DNA of 64,000 nt from Mucilaginibacter phenanthrenivorans. GTDB taxonomy: Bacteria > Bacteroidota > Bacteroidia > Sphingobacteriales > Sphingobacteriaceae. The notes beneath the pieces are model-generated. The model was not told the origin of the DNA and did not search any database. It saw only the letters and a program-made list of their open reading frames with translations. A program made the position numbers and the translations under genes. This document shows positions 9,243-18,407 of this stretch, one piece after another (position 1 is the first letter of the stretch; each line of letters begins with the position of its first letter). Where the stretch lies: NCBI RefSeq assembly GCF_024721155.1, contig NZ_JAHVAP010000017.1, positions 1-64,000 of the forward strand. Reading direction: 5' to 3'.

Positions 9243-9268
9243 GATTTAAATTTTAATTTAAGTTTAAA

Positions 9269-10816
9269 TTATAATGTACCACCGTACTCTTTGCTCTGCT
9301 TTAATTTGGTAGCATTTAAGTCATTAAGCGGGATTGGTAAAATCTCGTTCCTGCCGGCTTTAAATCCTTTGTAGCCCAATACAGCAGGCGCATCGCCCCA
9401 ACGTACCAAATCAAACCAGCGATGACCTTCAGCAGCTAACTCTGCACGCCTTTCTGTCTTGATGTTAGCCATAGTTGGCGCAAGCGTATGGGTTGTACCA
9501 TCATTATAGGCGCGGGTGTGTACAGCTGTCATTAACGCACCGGCACGACTGGTACTTCCGCCACCCGAAATAAGCGCTTCTGCTTCCATTAAATAGGTAT
9601 CAGCCAAACGGATCTCGTACATATTTTGCGGGTAGTTTAACTCAGGAGCACCACCGCCGGTAGTTTTGTCAGCCAGGTGGCCTGCAAATTTCCCAATAAA
9701 GTAACCTGTGTTATCATAACCGGCAGAGTAATCAGCTATTCCATTTGCCTTAAGACTGTCCAGGTTAGCCACGGTTGCCTTATTACGCGGATCGTAATGA
9801 ATAAAATCAAAGAAATTTTTGGTGAACGGAATAAAGCTATAACCTGAAATGTAATCAGGCGCGCCAGCCTTTAACGGATTGTACCCTCTGGGTCCAACCA
9901 TAATATTAAGGAAGTTTCCTTCGGTACATGCTGAGCAATCCCAACTACCACCTGATTTCGATGAGTGGCCAACTTCAAGAATCGATTCAGCATTGAATTT
10001 ATTTGAAACCTTCCACAGATCGGCAAAGTTAGGTAACAACTGGTAGCCATATTGTGAATTTGGCTGTCCCGGAGTGCTGCCATTAACTATAGCAAATTCA
10101 GCAGCGGATTCAGTGTATTTTTTCTCGTACAGGTAAACTTTACCCAACAGGGCATGTACAGCACCCATTGTTAACCGGCCGCCATCAACAGATATATCCA
10201 CCTTATCAGGGATATTTTTGTTGCTGATCACAGATTTCAAATCGCCTTCAATCTGGCCGTAAACCGCACTCGGAGCAACCTGCAAAACGTTATCCACCTG
10301 ATCTGAAGGCACTTCAGCCAATATCAACGGAATATTTTTGAACAAGCGTACAAGGTCGAAATAAAAATATGCACGAAGCGCTTTTGTTTCATCTGCATAC
10401 CTGTTCTTCAGGCCGGCATCCATTGGTACTGCCGGTAGTTTCTGCAAAAGCACGTTTGCACGGAAAACTCCCTGGTAATAACCCTGCCAAAGTGGGCCAC
10501 CCGGACCCTGGGTCTCGTTAAGCGTATAGTTGTTAAAAACCTGCAGATCGGTAACGTCGCCCGAGCCACCGCCACCGGCTACGTGATCATCAGAACCTGC
10601 ATCCATTGCATCTTCCTTTGTGATCAAACCGCCGCTTTGGTAACCTACAACATCATATACAGCCACAAGACCGTTAAATGCTTCCGCCTGGTTGGTATAA
10701 TATTGTGATTCAAGGTTAGTTCCCTTAGGTGTTACACTCAGGAAACTTTTTTTACACGCCGGGGCTATAAGCAGGCCCGCCGCACAAATTGCTAAATACT
10801 TTAAATACTTTTTCAT
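9269..10816 (-). CDS. SusD/RagB family nutrient-binding outer-membrane lipoprotein
   Basis: A 515-aa protein with lipobox IAPAC (C21), followed by the SusD N-terminal region (SFLSVTPKGTN---YYTN, A-NGLVAVYD) and TPR-like helices (RAYFYFDLVRLF near 150-165). The C-terminal half ends with the usual RRAELAAEGHRWFDLVRWG block near 450-475 and LPIPLNDL. SusD proteins cap the SusC barrel and hand oligosaccharide to it. The start lies 11 bases after the susC stop, so the pair is co-translated from one mRNA. Confidence 0.95.
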   Translation of the reverse strand: MKKYLKYLAICAAGLLIAPACKKSFLSVTPKGTNLESQYYTNQAEAFNGLVAVYDVVGYQSGGLITKEDAMDAGSDDHVAGGGGSGDVTDLQVFNNYTLNETQGPGGPLWQGYYQGVFRANVLLQKLPAVPMDAGLKNRYADETKALRAYFYFDLVRLFKNIPLILAEVPSDQVDNVLQVAPSAVYGQIEGDLKSVISNKNIPDKVDISVDGGRLTMGAVHALLGKVYLYEKKYTESAAEFAIVNGSTPGQPNSQYGYQLLPNFADLWKVSNKFNAESILEVGHSSKSGGSWDCSACTEGNFLNIMVGPRGYNPLKAGAPDYISGYSFIPFTKNFFDFIHYDPRNKATVANLDSLKANGIADYSAGYDNTGYFIGKFAGHLADKTTGGGAPELNYPQNMYEIRLADTYLMEAEALISGGGSTSRAGALMTAVHTRAYNDGTTHTLAPTMANIKTERRAELAAEGHRWFDLVRWGDAPAVLGYKGFKAGRNEILPIPLNDLNATKLKQSKEYGGTL

Positions 10817-10827
10817 GTTTTAATATT

Positions 10828-13800
10828 TTAAAATCCTACACTTAAACCAACTATGTATGTGCGGGCCTGCGGATAAAAGCCCTGGTCAATACTACCAGAG
10901 ATATCCGGGTCATACCCTGTATATTTCGTGAAAGTAATTAGGTTCTGGCCTGTTACATATAAACGCAAACGTTGAATTCCTAATTTTTTAACTACGTCTT
11001 TATCAAGCGTATAACCTAATTGTATTGTCCTGAAACGGAAGTAACTACCACTTTGCAAAAAGAAACTTGAGTTATATTCAAAGTTGTTGTTCGCATCAGC
11101 GTCAGTTAAACGCGGCCACACAGTTGATGTTCCCGGGCCGGTCCACCTGCCTAAAGCAGCGGTTGTGTAGTTAGCTGTAAGAATGTCCAAACGGTGCAAG
11201 CCCTGGAAGATTTTATTTCCTGACTGGCCTTGTCCAAATACCAACACGTCAAACTGTTTGTATGAAGCGGTAAGAGTTACACCAAATTGCATGGTGGGCA
11301 ATGAATTGCCAATGAAAGTACGGTCAGCATCGCTGATAATACCATTACCGTCCAAATCAGCCCATTTAAAATCACCTGGCTTAGCATTTGGCTGAATCCT
11401 TTGACCTGTTTTTGGAGAAATGTAAGCGTTGACTTCAGACTGTGTCTGAAAAACACCAAGGTTTTCGTATCCATAGAAAGAGCCGATCGGATGACCAACC
11501 TCTGAACGGGTTACACCACCTTGAACGTTCTGAACACCTGCACCACCTAAGTAATCCTGGCCTGGGGCTAAACGGGTTACGGTATTTTTAAGGTGAGACA
11601 CGTTACCATCAAAACCTAAATTGAAATCCCCAACCTTTTTGTGATAGCTTAAGGAAAGTTCCTGACCGGTGTTTTCCATATCGCCAATGTTAGCATAAGG
11701 ATTGCTGATAGCGCCTATGTAAAAAGGCAGGTTTGGTTGCTGTAAAATACCGGTTGTTTTTTTCTTGAACCACTCCAATGTTAAATTAAAATCATGGAAT
11801 AACACCGCATCCAAACCTATGTTTGTTTGTGAAGTTTGCTCCCATTTCAAATCCGGGTTTGAAGGTGCATTAGGGCTGTAACCGCTAATGTAAGTATCGC
11901 CTGTTCCAAAGCTATAATTTCTGCCTCCGCCGATAGTTGCAAGGAAGGCATTATCAGGGATTGCATCGTTACCTACAACACCGTAACCACCGCGAAGTTT
12001 CAGGAAGTCAACAACGTCGTTTTGTGGCCAGAAAGATTCCTTCGAAGGAACCCATCCCAATGAAATCGATGGGAAGTTACCATACTTGTTGTTACCACCA
12101 AAACGTGATGAGCCGTCCCGTCTTACTACACCTTGAACGATGTATTTTTCATCGTAGTTGTAATTTAAACGCGCAAATAATGAGCTGATATGATGCGGTT
12201 GGCCTTCACCACCATAACCTATCCGCTGAACTGCAGGAATGCTGTAGTTTAATGAAGCCTGTTCAAAAGTAGTTACAGGTAAACCATATTCGGTAACTCC
12301 CTGGCTATATGAACCACCATCAATGTACGAACCCTGGCCAAGCAAAACGTTTAGGTTATGTTTCTTGTAAGTACGGGTATAAGATATTGTATTTTCAACA
12401 TTCCAGTTAAATAACCTCGTTGCATCGCGATTATAGTTATTTAGCGACGTAACAGTTGATGCATTCAGGTAAGAAAGCGGTGTAAACGACTCATCACCAT
12501 AAAATGCCATCTTAGTACCAATGGTTGATTTAATTGCAAGCCCGGCAATTGGGTCAACTTCTGCATAAGCGTTACCAACAATGTTGTGTGCCCAGCTATA
12601 ATTCCCCAAACGGGTTTGAATATACGCCAATGGGTTAGTAATTTCCTGGCCTACTAATGAGGGGCCGGATGATATACCATAATAATAACCTTGTGCATTT
12701 TTAATTGCATTTGGGTACGCGGCATAAGCCTGTGCAGCGGTTGGATCAGTAACGATAACCGGCGTAATAGGATCAAGGTTGATTGCAGAGCTTAACGGGC
12801 CGCCAAACACACTATTTGTATTACCTAAACCTATTGATTTATTATAGGTATAGCCAACGTTAATGCCAAAATTTAAATATTTTGATGGCTTAAAAGTTTC
12901 GTTGGTCCTGAAATTCGCTCTTGTATATTTTGAAATTGGCGAAGCAACAATACCATTTTGATCTAAATAACCAAATGATGTATAGTAGGTTGATTTATCT
13001 GTTCCACCTGCAATGCTTAGTTCATGGTTTTGCTCTTTTGCACTGTTGTTGAAAATAACAGACTGCCAGTCGGTACCAACTCCAAGTGACGCCGGATCAG
13101 CAAATAAAATGCCTTTTCCTGCAGCAACGCTCGACTCATTTCTTAAGGTAGCATACTGGGTAGCATTTAACAGATCGAGTTTACGAGCAGGCGCTGATGT
13201 TCCGCCCCAACCATTATAAGTGATCTGCATACGGCCGGCCTTACCTTTTTTGGTGGTAACCAAAATAACACCGGCAGCAGCACGTGTACCGTAAATTGCA
13301 GAGGAAGCGGCATCTTTCAATACCTCGATAGATTCGATATCTGATTGATTAAGGTAGCCTATACCGCCGTTATCAACAACCACACCGTCGACAACCCATA
13401 GCGGATCGTTATTGTTAAAGGTAGTAATACCACGAACACGTACTGTAGCGCCATCACCTGGCTGACCATCATTTGTGGTAATGGTTAAGCCTGAAGTTCT
13501 GCCTTGCAGGATTTGCTCAATATTTACAGCTGGTTGGTTTTCAAAGTCTTTTGAACTTACGCTGGAAATTGAACCAGTTGTAACGCTTTTCTTTTGAACA
13601 CCGTAACCAACCACGATAACTTCGTTGATGCCTTTTACATCTTCAACCAGGTTTACCGTGATGTTTGTTTGTGAACCCACAGGGATTTCTTGTTTTACAT
13701 AACCAACAAACGCAATTACCAACACTGCAGACTGATCCTTTACATTTAATTTAAATGCACCGTCAATCCCGGTTGTAATACCATTGGTGGTTCCTTTTTC

Positions 13801-14301
13801 CAAAACAGAGGCACCCGGGATAGGTAATCCCTTTTCATCAAGTACCTTACCAGATACCGGGATGCTGAAAGCAGTTTTGCCTGCAGGGGCAACTATATCA
13901 GGCGAAGAGCCTTCTGCTTTACCGGCCATATCTGCGTTCGGCAGTTTGCCTAAAACAATTCTGTCCTTCAATACTTCGTAATCAATACCATTATTTTTAA
14001 AAACCTGGTCCAATACTGTTTTAAGTGGCTGATTTTCAAAATTGGCATCTATCCGTTGCGAGAAGTTGATAGCGTTTTTGCTGTATATAAATTTAACGTT
14101 ATTGTTCTTCTGCAAGTAGTTTACTACATCAAGCAGCGTAGTGTTTTTTAACGACATGTTTACCGTCTTGTCAAGAACGTCCTGGGCCTTCAAAGGGCTT
14201 GAGTAAGCTATCCCGCTTAACATCAAGGCTATCAGGATTTGACTAAATGTAATCTTCATGATTTTAAACCAGGGAATTGGGCTTCGTAAACGAAATTTCA
14301 T
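10828..14301 (-). CDS. SusC/RagA family TonB-linked outer-membrane transporter with STN signalling domain
   Basis: A 1157-aa TonB-dependent oligosaccharide importer. After the signal peptide (ending near SSPLKAQ, residue 40) come an STN domain (about 50-115), a carboxypeptidase-D-like regulatory domain (150-225), the plug (VDGVVVDNGG, EVLKDAASSAIYGTRAA) and the 22-strand barrel ending in GLSVGF. The STN domain together with the FecR and ECF-sigma genes upstream indicates substrate-dependent sigma activation. The start could be ATG 14301 or ATG 14259 (MKITFSQIL); related proteins often carry an extra basic N-terminal stretch, so I keep the longer one with reserve. The start codon overlaps the -7 box of a predicted antisense RNA. 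Confidence 0.93.
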   Translation of the reverse strand: MKFRLRSPIPWFKIMKITFSQILIALMLSGIAYSSPLKAQDVLDKTVNMSLKNTTLLDVVNYLQKNNNVKFIYSKNAINFSQRIDANFENQPLKTVLDQVFKNNGIDYEVLKDRIVLGKLPNADMAGKAEGSSPDIVAPAGKTAFSIPVSGKVLDEKGLPIPGASVLEKGTTNGITTGIDGAFKLNVKDQSAVLVIAFVGYVKQEIPVGSQTNITVNLVEDVKGINEVIVVGYGVQKKSVTTGSISSVSSKDFENQPAVNIEQILQGRTSGLTITTNDGQPGDGATVRVRGITTFNNNDPLWVVDGVVVDNGGIGYLNQSDIESIEVLKDAASSAIYGTRAAAGVILVTTKKGKAGRMQITYNGWGGTSAPARKLDLLNATQYATLRNESSVAAGKGILFADPASLGVGTDWQSVIFNNSAKEQNHELSIAGGTDKSTYYTSFGYLDQNGIVASPISKYTRANFRTNETFKPSKYLNFGINVGYTYNKSIGLGNTNSVFGGPLSSAINLDPITPVIVTDPTAAQAYAAYPNAIKNAQGYYYGISSGPSLVGQEITNPLAYIQTRLGNYSWAHNIVGNAYAEVDPIAGLAIKSTIGTKMAFYGDESFTPLSYLNASTVTSLNNYNRDATRLFNWNVENTISYTRTYKKHNLNVLLGQGSYIDGGSYSQGVTEYGLPVTTFEQASLNYSIPAVQRIGYGGEGQPHHISSLFARLNYNYDEKYIVQGVVRRDGSSRFGGNNKYGNFPSISLGWVPSKESFWPQNDVVDFLKLRGGYGVVGNDAIPDNAFLATIGGGRNYSFGTGDTYISGYSPNAPSNPDLKWEQTSQTNIGLDAVLFHDFNLTLEWFKKKTTGILQQPNLPFYIGAISNPYANIGDMENTGQELSLSYHKKVGDFNLGFDGNVSHLKNTVTRLAPGQDYLGGAGVQNVQGGVTRSEVGHPIGSFYGYENLGVFQTQSEVNAYISPKTGQRIQPNAKPGDFKWADLDGNGIISDADRTFIGNSLPTMQFGVTLTASYKQFDVLVFGQGQSGNKIFQGLHRLDILTANYTTAALGRWTGPGTSTVWPRLTDADANNNFEYNSSFFLQSGSYFRFRTIQLGYTLDKDVVKKLGIQRLRLYVTGQNLITFTKYTGYDPDISGSIDQGFYPQARTYIVGLSVGF

Positions 14302-14308
14302 ATATTTG
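14277..14308 (+). promoter_or_regulatory. Bacteroidota-type promoter of the susC-antisense RNA
   Basis: TTG at 14277-14279, a 21-nt spacer, and a perfect TAnnTTTG box (TATATTTG) at 14301-14308 on the plus strand. This fits the -33/-7 layout of the primary sigma factor in this phylum. Transcription would begin near 14313-14316, directed away from susC. Confidence 0.5.
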
Positions 14309-14312
14309 TTTA

Positions 14313-14426
14313 GTTTCTTTGTTAAAAATGAGACAATTAACGCCCCTTACGCTATCAGAACTAGCGTTTCCACATGGGGCCGGATTTAAACTTAGGAGTG
14401 CTCGTAACACTTCTAAGTTTTTTTTT
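14313..14426 (+). ncRNA. Predicted antisense small RNA opposite the susC leader
   Basis: About 110 nt from a good plus-strand promoter (14277-14308) to a strong terminator (14388-14426). In between, GCCCC (14342-14346) pairs with GGGGC (14376-14380) around an inner stem ACGCTA/TAGCGT (14349-14354 and 14362-14367). There is no ORF of note. It is fully complementary to the presumed 5' leader of the susC mRNA. PUL-associated antisense RNAs at this position are known in Bacteroides (DonS type), which repress the susC homologue; equivalence here is inferred from position and architecture, not sequence identity. Confidence 0.5.
14388..14426 (+). terminator. Rho-independent terminator of the susC-antisense RNA
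   Basis: 13-bp stem (arms 14388-14400 and 14408-14420), 7-nt loop, overlapping a run of nine T at 14418-14426. The single imperfect pair (14396/14412) is G-U on the plus strand but would be C-A on the minus strand, so the structure is selected for plus-strand RNA, opposite to the PUL mRNA. Confidence 0.7.
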
Positions 14427-14530
14427 ATACCGGTGCACAGCAACAGTAAAGTGGGATTTTACAGGTTTATGTTTGTAATCTTTCTTCCATATGAGAGGTG
14501 ATTTAGTTGATTTATGATTATATAATTGGT

Positions 14531-15571
14531 TTATTCGAGCGTAATTTCATTTTCCTCTATTTCATAATTCACATTCAGCGATTTCTTCAGCGCTTCAAGC
14601 ACATCCGGCAGGTTAAACCCTTCCAAATCGGCATTCAAAATGTAGTGATTCAGCTTTTCGCTGGATGCCTTGATGTGTACATGATAATTGGCATTAAGCA
14701 CAGGAATTATTTCTCTTAAAGGTTTATTTTCAAATAGCAGGTTCACCCGCTTCCAGATCTGCAGCTCAGGCGCCACCTTCTCCACTTCGGGCTTTAAAAT
14801 ATGCTGATCAATTAAGTAGATAGCTTTTTGATGAGGATACAGCATTACATCACCCTTTTCAAGTACCAGGGCGGAATGATCGGCGTTATCAGTTTTTTTG
14901 ATGCTTACAGAAACCTTTCCCGTAAGCACAGATACCTCTGCCGAGTTGCTCCTGTCATTATCACGAACGAGGAAGCTGGTGCCCCAAACTTTGGTAACTA
15001 TCGCGCGGCTGTTGATAATAAAGGGACAATTAGGGTTTTTAGTTACCTCAAAAAAGCATTCGCCCGATATGGTAACCATTCTTGATTTTGTGCCAAATAC
15101 CTTTGGATAGGTAAGCTGCGCCAGCGGATTCAGCCAAACCGCGCTTTTATCTGGCAAAATTGCCTTGTAGATCTGCCCGGTGTTATTGGTAACGCTTACC
15201 AATTGCTCCGTGTTGCTTTCTGAAGATTGAATGATGGTTGTTTTGTGGTTACGATAAAGCAGGAACGAACCTGCAACCAAAACAACGGCAGCGGCTGCGC
15301 CGGCAATTGAATATAAAACTCTTAAAAATGTTGAACGTGATCTAACAACCGGAACTTCCTCTTCTTCCTTTTCACTTAAACCTATGTTATGAAGTATGTG
15401 GTTATAGATCCTTTGCTCCAGCTCCTCTTCTTCGGTTACATTAATAGTTGAAACATGGTCGTCTGCGTCCTCAAAGGATAAGTACCAGTTTTTAACTTTT
15501 GCAGCCTCCAATTCAGTGCAAGTTCCATTAACATACTTTTCAAGTAATTCAACGGGTATAGGTTCTTTCAT
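14531..15571 (-). CDS. FecR family anti-sigma factor
   Basis: A 346-aa single-pass inner-membrane protein. Residues 1-75 are the cytoplasmic sigma-binding part (MKEPIPVELLEKYVNG---E--KVKNWY), residues 84-106 the membrane helix, about 130-230 the periplasmic FecR domain (SAVWLNPLAQLTYP, GECFFEVTKN), and about 275-345 the DUF4974 C-terminal domain (NLLFENKPLREIIPVLNANY). It would bind the STN domain of SusC and hold or release the ECF sigma factor encoded upstream. It precedes susC by 229 bases and follows the sigma gene after a 458-base gap that contains a kinase remnant. Confidence 0.92.
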   Translation of the reverse strand: MKEPIPVELLEKYVNGTCTELEAAKVKNWYLSFEDADDHVSTINVTEEEELEQRIYNHILHNIGLSEKEEEEVPVVRSRSTFLRVLYSIAGAAAAVVLVAGSFLLYRNHKTTIIQSSESNTEQLVSVTNNTGQIYKAILPDKSAVWLNPLAQLTYPKVFGTKSRMVTISGECFFEVTKNPNCPFIINSRAIVTKVWGTSFLVRDNDRSNSAEVSVLTGKVSVSIKKTDNADHSALVLEKGDVMLYPHQKAIYLIDQHILKPEVEKVAPELQIWKRVNLLFENKPLREIIPVLNANYHVHIKASSEKLNHYILNADLEGFNLPDVLEALKKSLNVNYEIEENEITLE

Positions 15572-15843
15572 GAAAAGGAAATAAAATAATTGGGTTTACA
15601 ATATACTTAACGTATCAAAACAGGGTACCCCCTACTCCGAAACAAAATTTTTTAATAAAAATGTGAAATTTGTTGCTTATGAGCTAATAATGCACCATTT
15701 TTTATAGCTCATCCTATTAAATCAACCCGGGATTACTTGTGATTTTAGTTAACTAGCCCGTTTCTTACGATCACAGGAAATGTTAATGATTTGAAAAATC
15801 AACGGACCATTTGCGGTTGATCGAAACCTGGAAGGCAATAAAT

Positions 15844-16008
15844 TTACTGGTTTATAAAGGGGGTAAAGCAGAAGCTGCTGCCTTCTCCGGGTTCGCTTTC
15901 AATCGAAAAAGTACCCTGATGCTTTTTGACGATCTCGGAAGCGATATGCCTGATTAAAAAAACGACAGCTAATGGTTTAAGTGATTTCACAAAAAGCCTG
16001 AAATATAT
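15844..16008 (-). pseudogene. Remnant of a histidine kinase C-terminus
   Basis: The minus-strand frame from 16008 to the TAA at 15844-15846 ends with IASEIVKKHQGTFSIESE and then PGEGSSFCFTPFINQ, which is the end of a HATPase_c domain (the helix after the G2 box and the last two strands with the PGxGSxF motif). The residues ahead of it do not keep the GLGL nucleotide-binding box, there is no start codon, and the frame is closed upstream at 16009. It is therefore a fragment of a lost sensor kinase. It lies between the sigma and FecR genes, so the region was rearranged after a kinase gene had been there. Confidence 0.7.
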
Positions 16009-16029
16009 TTAAGATACGGAATGCGAGTT

Positions 16030-16620
16030 TTATTTAACCAGGAGCCCTACAAAAGCTAAGGCCGTAAGCAAATAATGGCTTAACCCAACACGCAATTTTT
16101 TCAATGCCCTGGTTAAGTGGTTTTCCACCGTTTTTTCGGAGATCCCCAGGTACACCGCTATTTCCTTGTTTGACTTATGCTCATTACGGCTCAATTCATA
16201 AACAGAGCGGCATTTATCCGGCAGGTTACTAACTTCAGTTTCAATACTGTAAACAAGCTCCTTCAGGAATATCGAGTCCTCTGTCGAAGTATCCAGTTCG
16301 GAGTGAACTACTTTAAAGGCCTGTTTGTATTTCTCCTTAACCTGTTCCTTGCGGTATAAATCAATAACGCCGTTATAAACCGCAAGATGTAAATAGCCCC
16401 CAATATTTGTAGTGGATTGAAGCGTATGCCGCTTTAACCAAAAGCTGGTAAATATTTCCTGCACAACCTCTTCAGCCAACTCCTTGCTTTTTAAACGCTT
16501 ATAGGCCTCCCCGAACATTTTCTTCCAATACCGCCCGTAGATTTCCTTGAACGCACCAAGCTCATCCCTTTTAAGGGAAACAAGCAGTTCATCATCAGAA
16601 TGCGAAGTAAAAATACCCAT
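16030..16620 (-). CDS. ECF RNA polymerase sigma factor of the PUL
   Basis: A 196-aa sigma-70 family ECF factor. Region 2 spans about residues 20-85 (LGAFKEIYGRYWKKMF, AEEVVQEIFTSFW) and region 4 about 130-180 (LPDKCRSVYELSRNEHKSNKEIAVYLGISEKTVENHLTRALKKLR in outline). It is the FecI-like partner of the FecR gene downstream, and should direct RNA polymerase to the susC promoter when the SusC/FecR relay signals substrate. The last 18 residues are hydrophobic. The region upstream (16621-17192) is AT-rich and holds no gene. Confidence 0.92.
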   Translation of the reverse strand: MGIFTSHSDDELLVSLKRDELGAFKEIYGRYWKKMFGEAYKRLKSKELAEEVVQEIFTSFWLKRHTLQSTTNIGGYLHLAVYNGVIDLYRKEQVKEKYKQAFKVVHSELDTSTEDSIFLKELVYSIETEVSNLPDKCRSVYELSRNEHKSNKEIAVYLGISEKTVENHLTRALKKLRVGLSHYLLTALAFVGLLVK

Positions 16621-17192
16621 GCGTTTAAATTGGCGGTTATAGTGTGGTGTTAAGTGAACACTAACTATTTAACAAAACTCAAAAAAATTAAACTAAGTAC
16701 CAAACTTTTGGACTTAATTTTTTTCAAAAACCGTAAAAAAAGCAACAATTACAATTGGTTTATTTTGGTTTTGGCAAAATAATGGGGTTAAAAAACAAAA
16801 AGCTGTAATACAAGTGTTTAAATAACAATTATTATTGCCACCCTATACAATTTTAACAAAAAATGTTAATATTCAATACATCAAGCTGCAAAAAAATTTT
16901 TACATTTCTTCAACCTTAGCTACAAAACCCTTCTTTGTAATCAGGGTAATTCAATCATTTTATAATGTTAAATTGAACTGTATTACAACTTCACGGTTTA
17001 ACGAAAGAACAAGCGATGGAACGCGGTCATCCGGTTGTAACTATAACAACTTTAGCCCGGCCAAACAATTCCCATGGCTATAAAACCAGGGCCAACTTCG
17101 GTCAAGACTGAACTAATATATTACTTGCTTGTTATACTGTTTTGCTAATTTATGAGTATAATATAATAACAGCTATTAAAGCCATGTAACTA
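16621..17192. other. AT-rich intergenic region between divergent genes
   Basis: A 572-base stretch between the start of the sigma gene (minus) and the START-domain gene (plus). It is strongly AT-rich with A and T runs. I find no convincing ORF, structured RNA or repeat. It must contain the promoters of both flanking genes, but I could not pick a full -33/-7 pair on either strand. Confidence 0.5.
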
Positions 17193-17804
17193 ATGAAAAA
17201 AAAGCTTTTCCTGGTAAGCACACTACTCTTTGCGTTTGTTGCGGCGATGGCACAGGGAAATTGGGAGCTTAAAAAAAATGAAAATGGCATAGCGGTTTAT
17301 ACCCGCAAAGCCGCAACCGGAAATTTAAAAGAATTACGGGTTATTTGCGAATTGGACGCAACCAAAGCACAATTGATCAGCACATTACAGGATATTGGCA
17401 ATTATAACGATTGGGTATATTCAAACAAAAAATCTGAAATATTAAAAAGCCTTAATCCTTATAAGATAATTTACTACACCGAATCGCGTTTACCATGGCC
17501 GATTAAAGATCGCGACCTTATCGTACAACTGGATATCTCTTCGGGGGCAGAAATTTTAGAGATCCAGGCAAAAAGTATCCCAGACTACCTGCCACAAAAT
17601 AAAAAATTTGTGCGGGTTCCTTATTCACTAGCAAAATGGAAAGTAACACAGGTTACAGAAAATAAACTAAAGGTTGACTATACCTTCAGCGTTGACCCCG
17701 GTGGCAGTATCCCGTCATGGCTTGTTAACGCCACTATGGCAATAGGCCCCTATAATTCATTTGCTAAGCTAAGGGAGATGCTGAAAGAAAAATACAACAA
17801 CTGA
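17193..17804 (+). CDS. Exported START-domain (lipid-binding-like) protein
   Basis: A 203-aa protein with a Sec signal peptide (KKK, hydrophobic 5-18, cleavage near AMAQ). The mature part fits a START/SRPBCC helix-grip fold: NWELKKNENGIAVYTRKA at the start, YNDWVYSNKKSEIL, the PWPIKDRDLIV block typical of START proteins near 107-117, and a C-terminal helix (SFAKLREMLKEKY). It probably binds a lipid or other hydrophobic ligand in the periplasm. No enzymatic residues are implied. It is monocistronic. Confidence 0.8.
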   Translation: MKKKLFLVSTLLFAFVAAMAQGNWELKKNENGIAVYTRKAATGNLKELRVICELDATKAQLISTLQDIGNYNDWVYSNKKSEILKSLNPYKIIYYTESRLPWPIKDRDLIVQLDISSGAEILEIQAKSIPDYLPQNKKFVRVPYSLAKWKVTQVTENKLKVDYTFSVDPGGSIPSWLVNATMAIGPYNSFAKLREMLKEKYNN

Positions 17805-18009
17805 TCTTACCTGTTATGCCTGTATAAAACCGGAAAAAAATTCGGTAATAAACCAGCACGGGGCACAGCAATCCTATTCATCGCCGAAATGCGCCACTAT
17901 ATTTTTTAAAAACAGGTCCGTTATTTCATTCAGGGCAGGCGGGCTCAATTAAGTCTTCATTTAGCCCATCTATTTTTAACCTCCGGCAGCCACTAAAAAA
18001 TCGCAGATC

Positions 18010-18225
18010 TTAACGTGATTTTAATTTGGCATGATTTTGTTCAGCGGCAAAAACGTATTTCAAAAACTCGTTCTCAATATCAGGCGGAAGATTGCCGGTG
18101 TCATGCAATTTGCTGCCAAACTCTGCGCGCAACTTTAATCGCAGCAGTTCATTTTCCATCCGCAAATTTTCTTCAGTATCGTCGCTTAGTAACCGATCGG
18201 TCAAATCGTCGTTTTTGTTTTTCAT
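18010..18225 (-). CDS. Small conserved hypothetical protein
   Basis: A 71-aa acidic, helical protein. The ENELLRLKLRAEFGS---DTGNLPPDIENEFLKYVFAAEQ pattern resembles the N-terminal part of a longer uncharacterised family common in Sphingobacteriaceae, whose members have an additional C-terminal domain. If so, this copy is a short or truncated form. Function unknown. It is convergent with the START-domain gene; the 205 bases between them hold no clear gene or terminator. Confidence 0.55.
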   Translation of the reverse strand: MKNKNDDLTDRLLSDDTEENLRMENELLRLKLRAEFGSKLHDTGNLPPDIENEFLKYVFAAEQNHAKLKSR

Positions 18226-18407
18226 GTAGGATAAGGTTTTGATTAACCAAATTTAGCAGATAGCGAGCAATAATCAAACTTTATCTTCTATGTAAAAAAC
18301 TTGTTTCAATTATTAATCACTTTATAAGCATTGATGTTAAATTCACATTTAATTGTTTAATTTTAACTTTCTTATAAACCATTTATAGCGCTTATAGCTA
18401 TCTTACT

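Noticed and set aside
8770..9249. 159-codon plus-strand ORF opposite the PKD lipoprotein
   Set aside because: Antisense shadow; the minus-strand frame has a lipobox, a PKD domain and the right PUL position.
16835..17083. 82-codon plus-strand ORF in the AT-rich gap upstream of the START-domain gene
   Set aside because: Composition (many Asn, Phe, Ser, Thr) is that of random AT-rich sequence, with no motif and no promoter or spacing support.
17874..17948. Short minus-strand frame reading SPPALNEITDLFLKNIVAHFGDE after the small ORF at 18010-18225, as a possible decayed C-terminal part
   Set aside because: Only 24 codons, bounded by stops on both sides, and its resemblance to the PPDIENEFLK segment of the neighbouring gene is too short to call a pseudogene.
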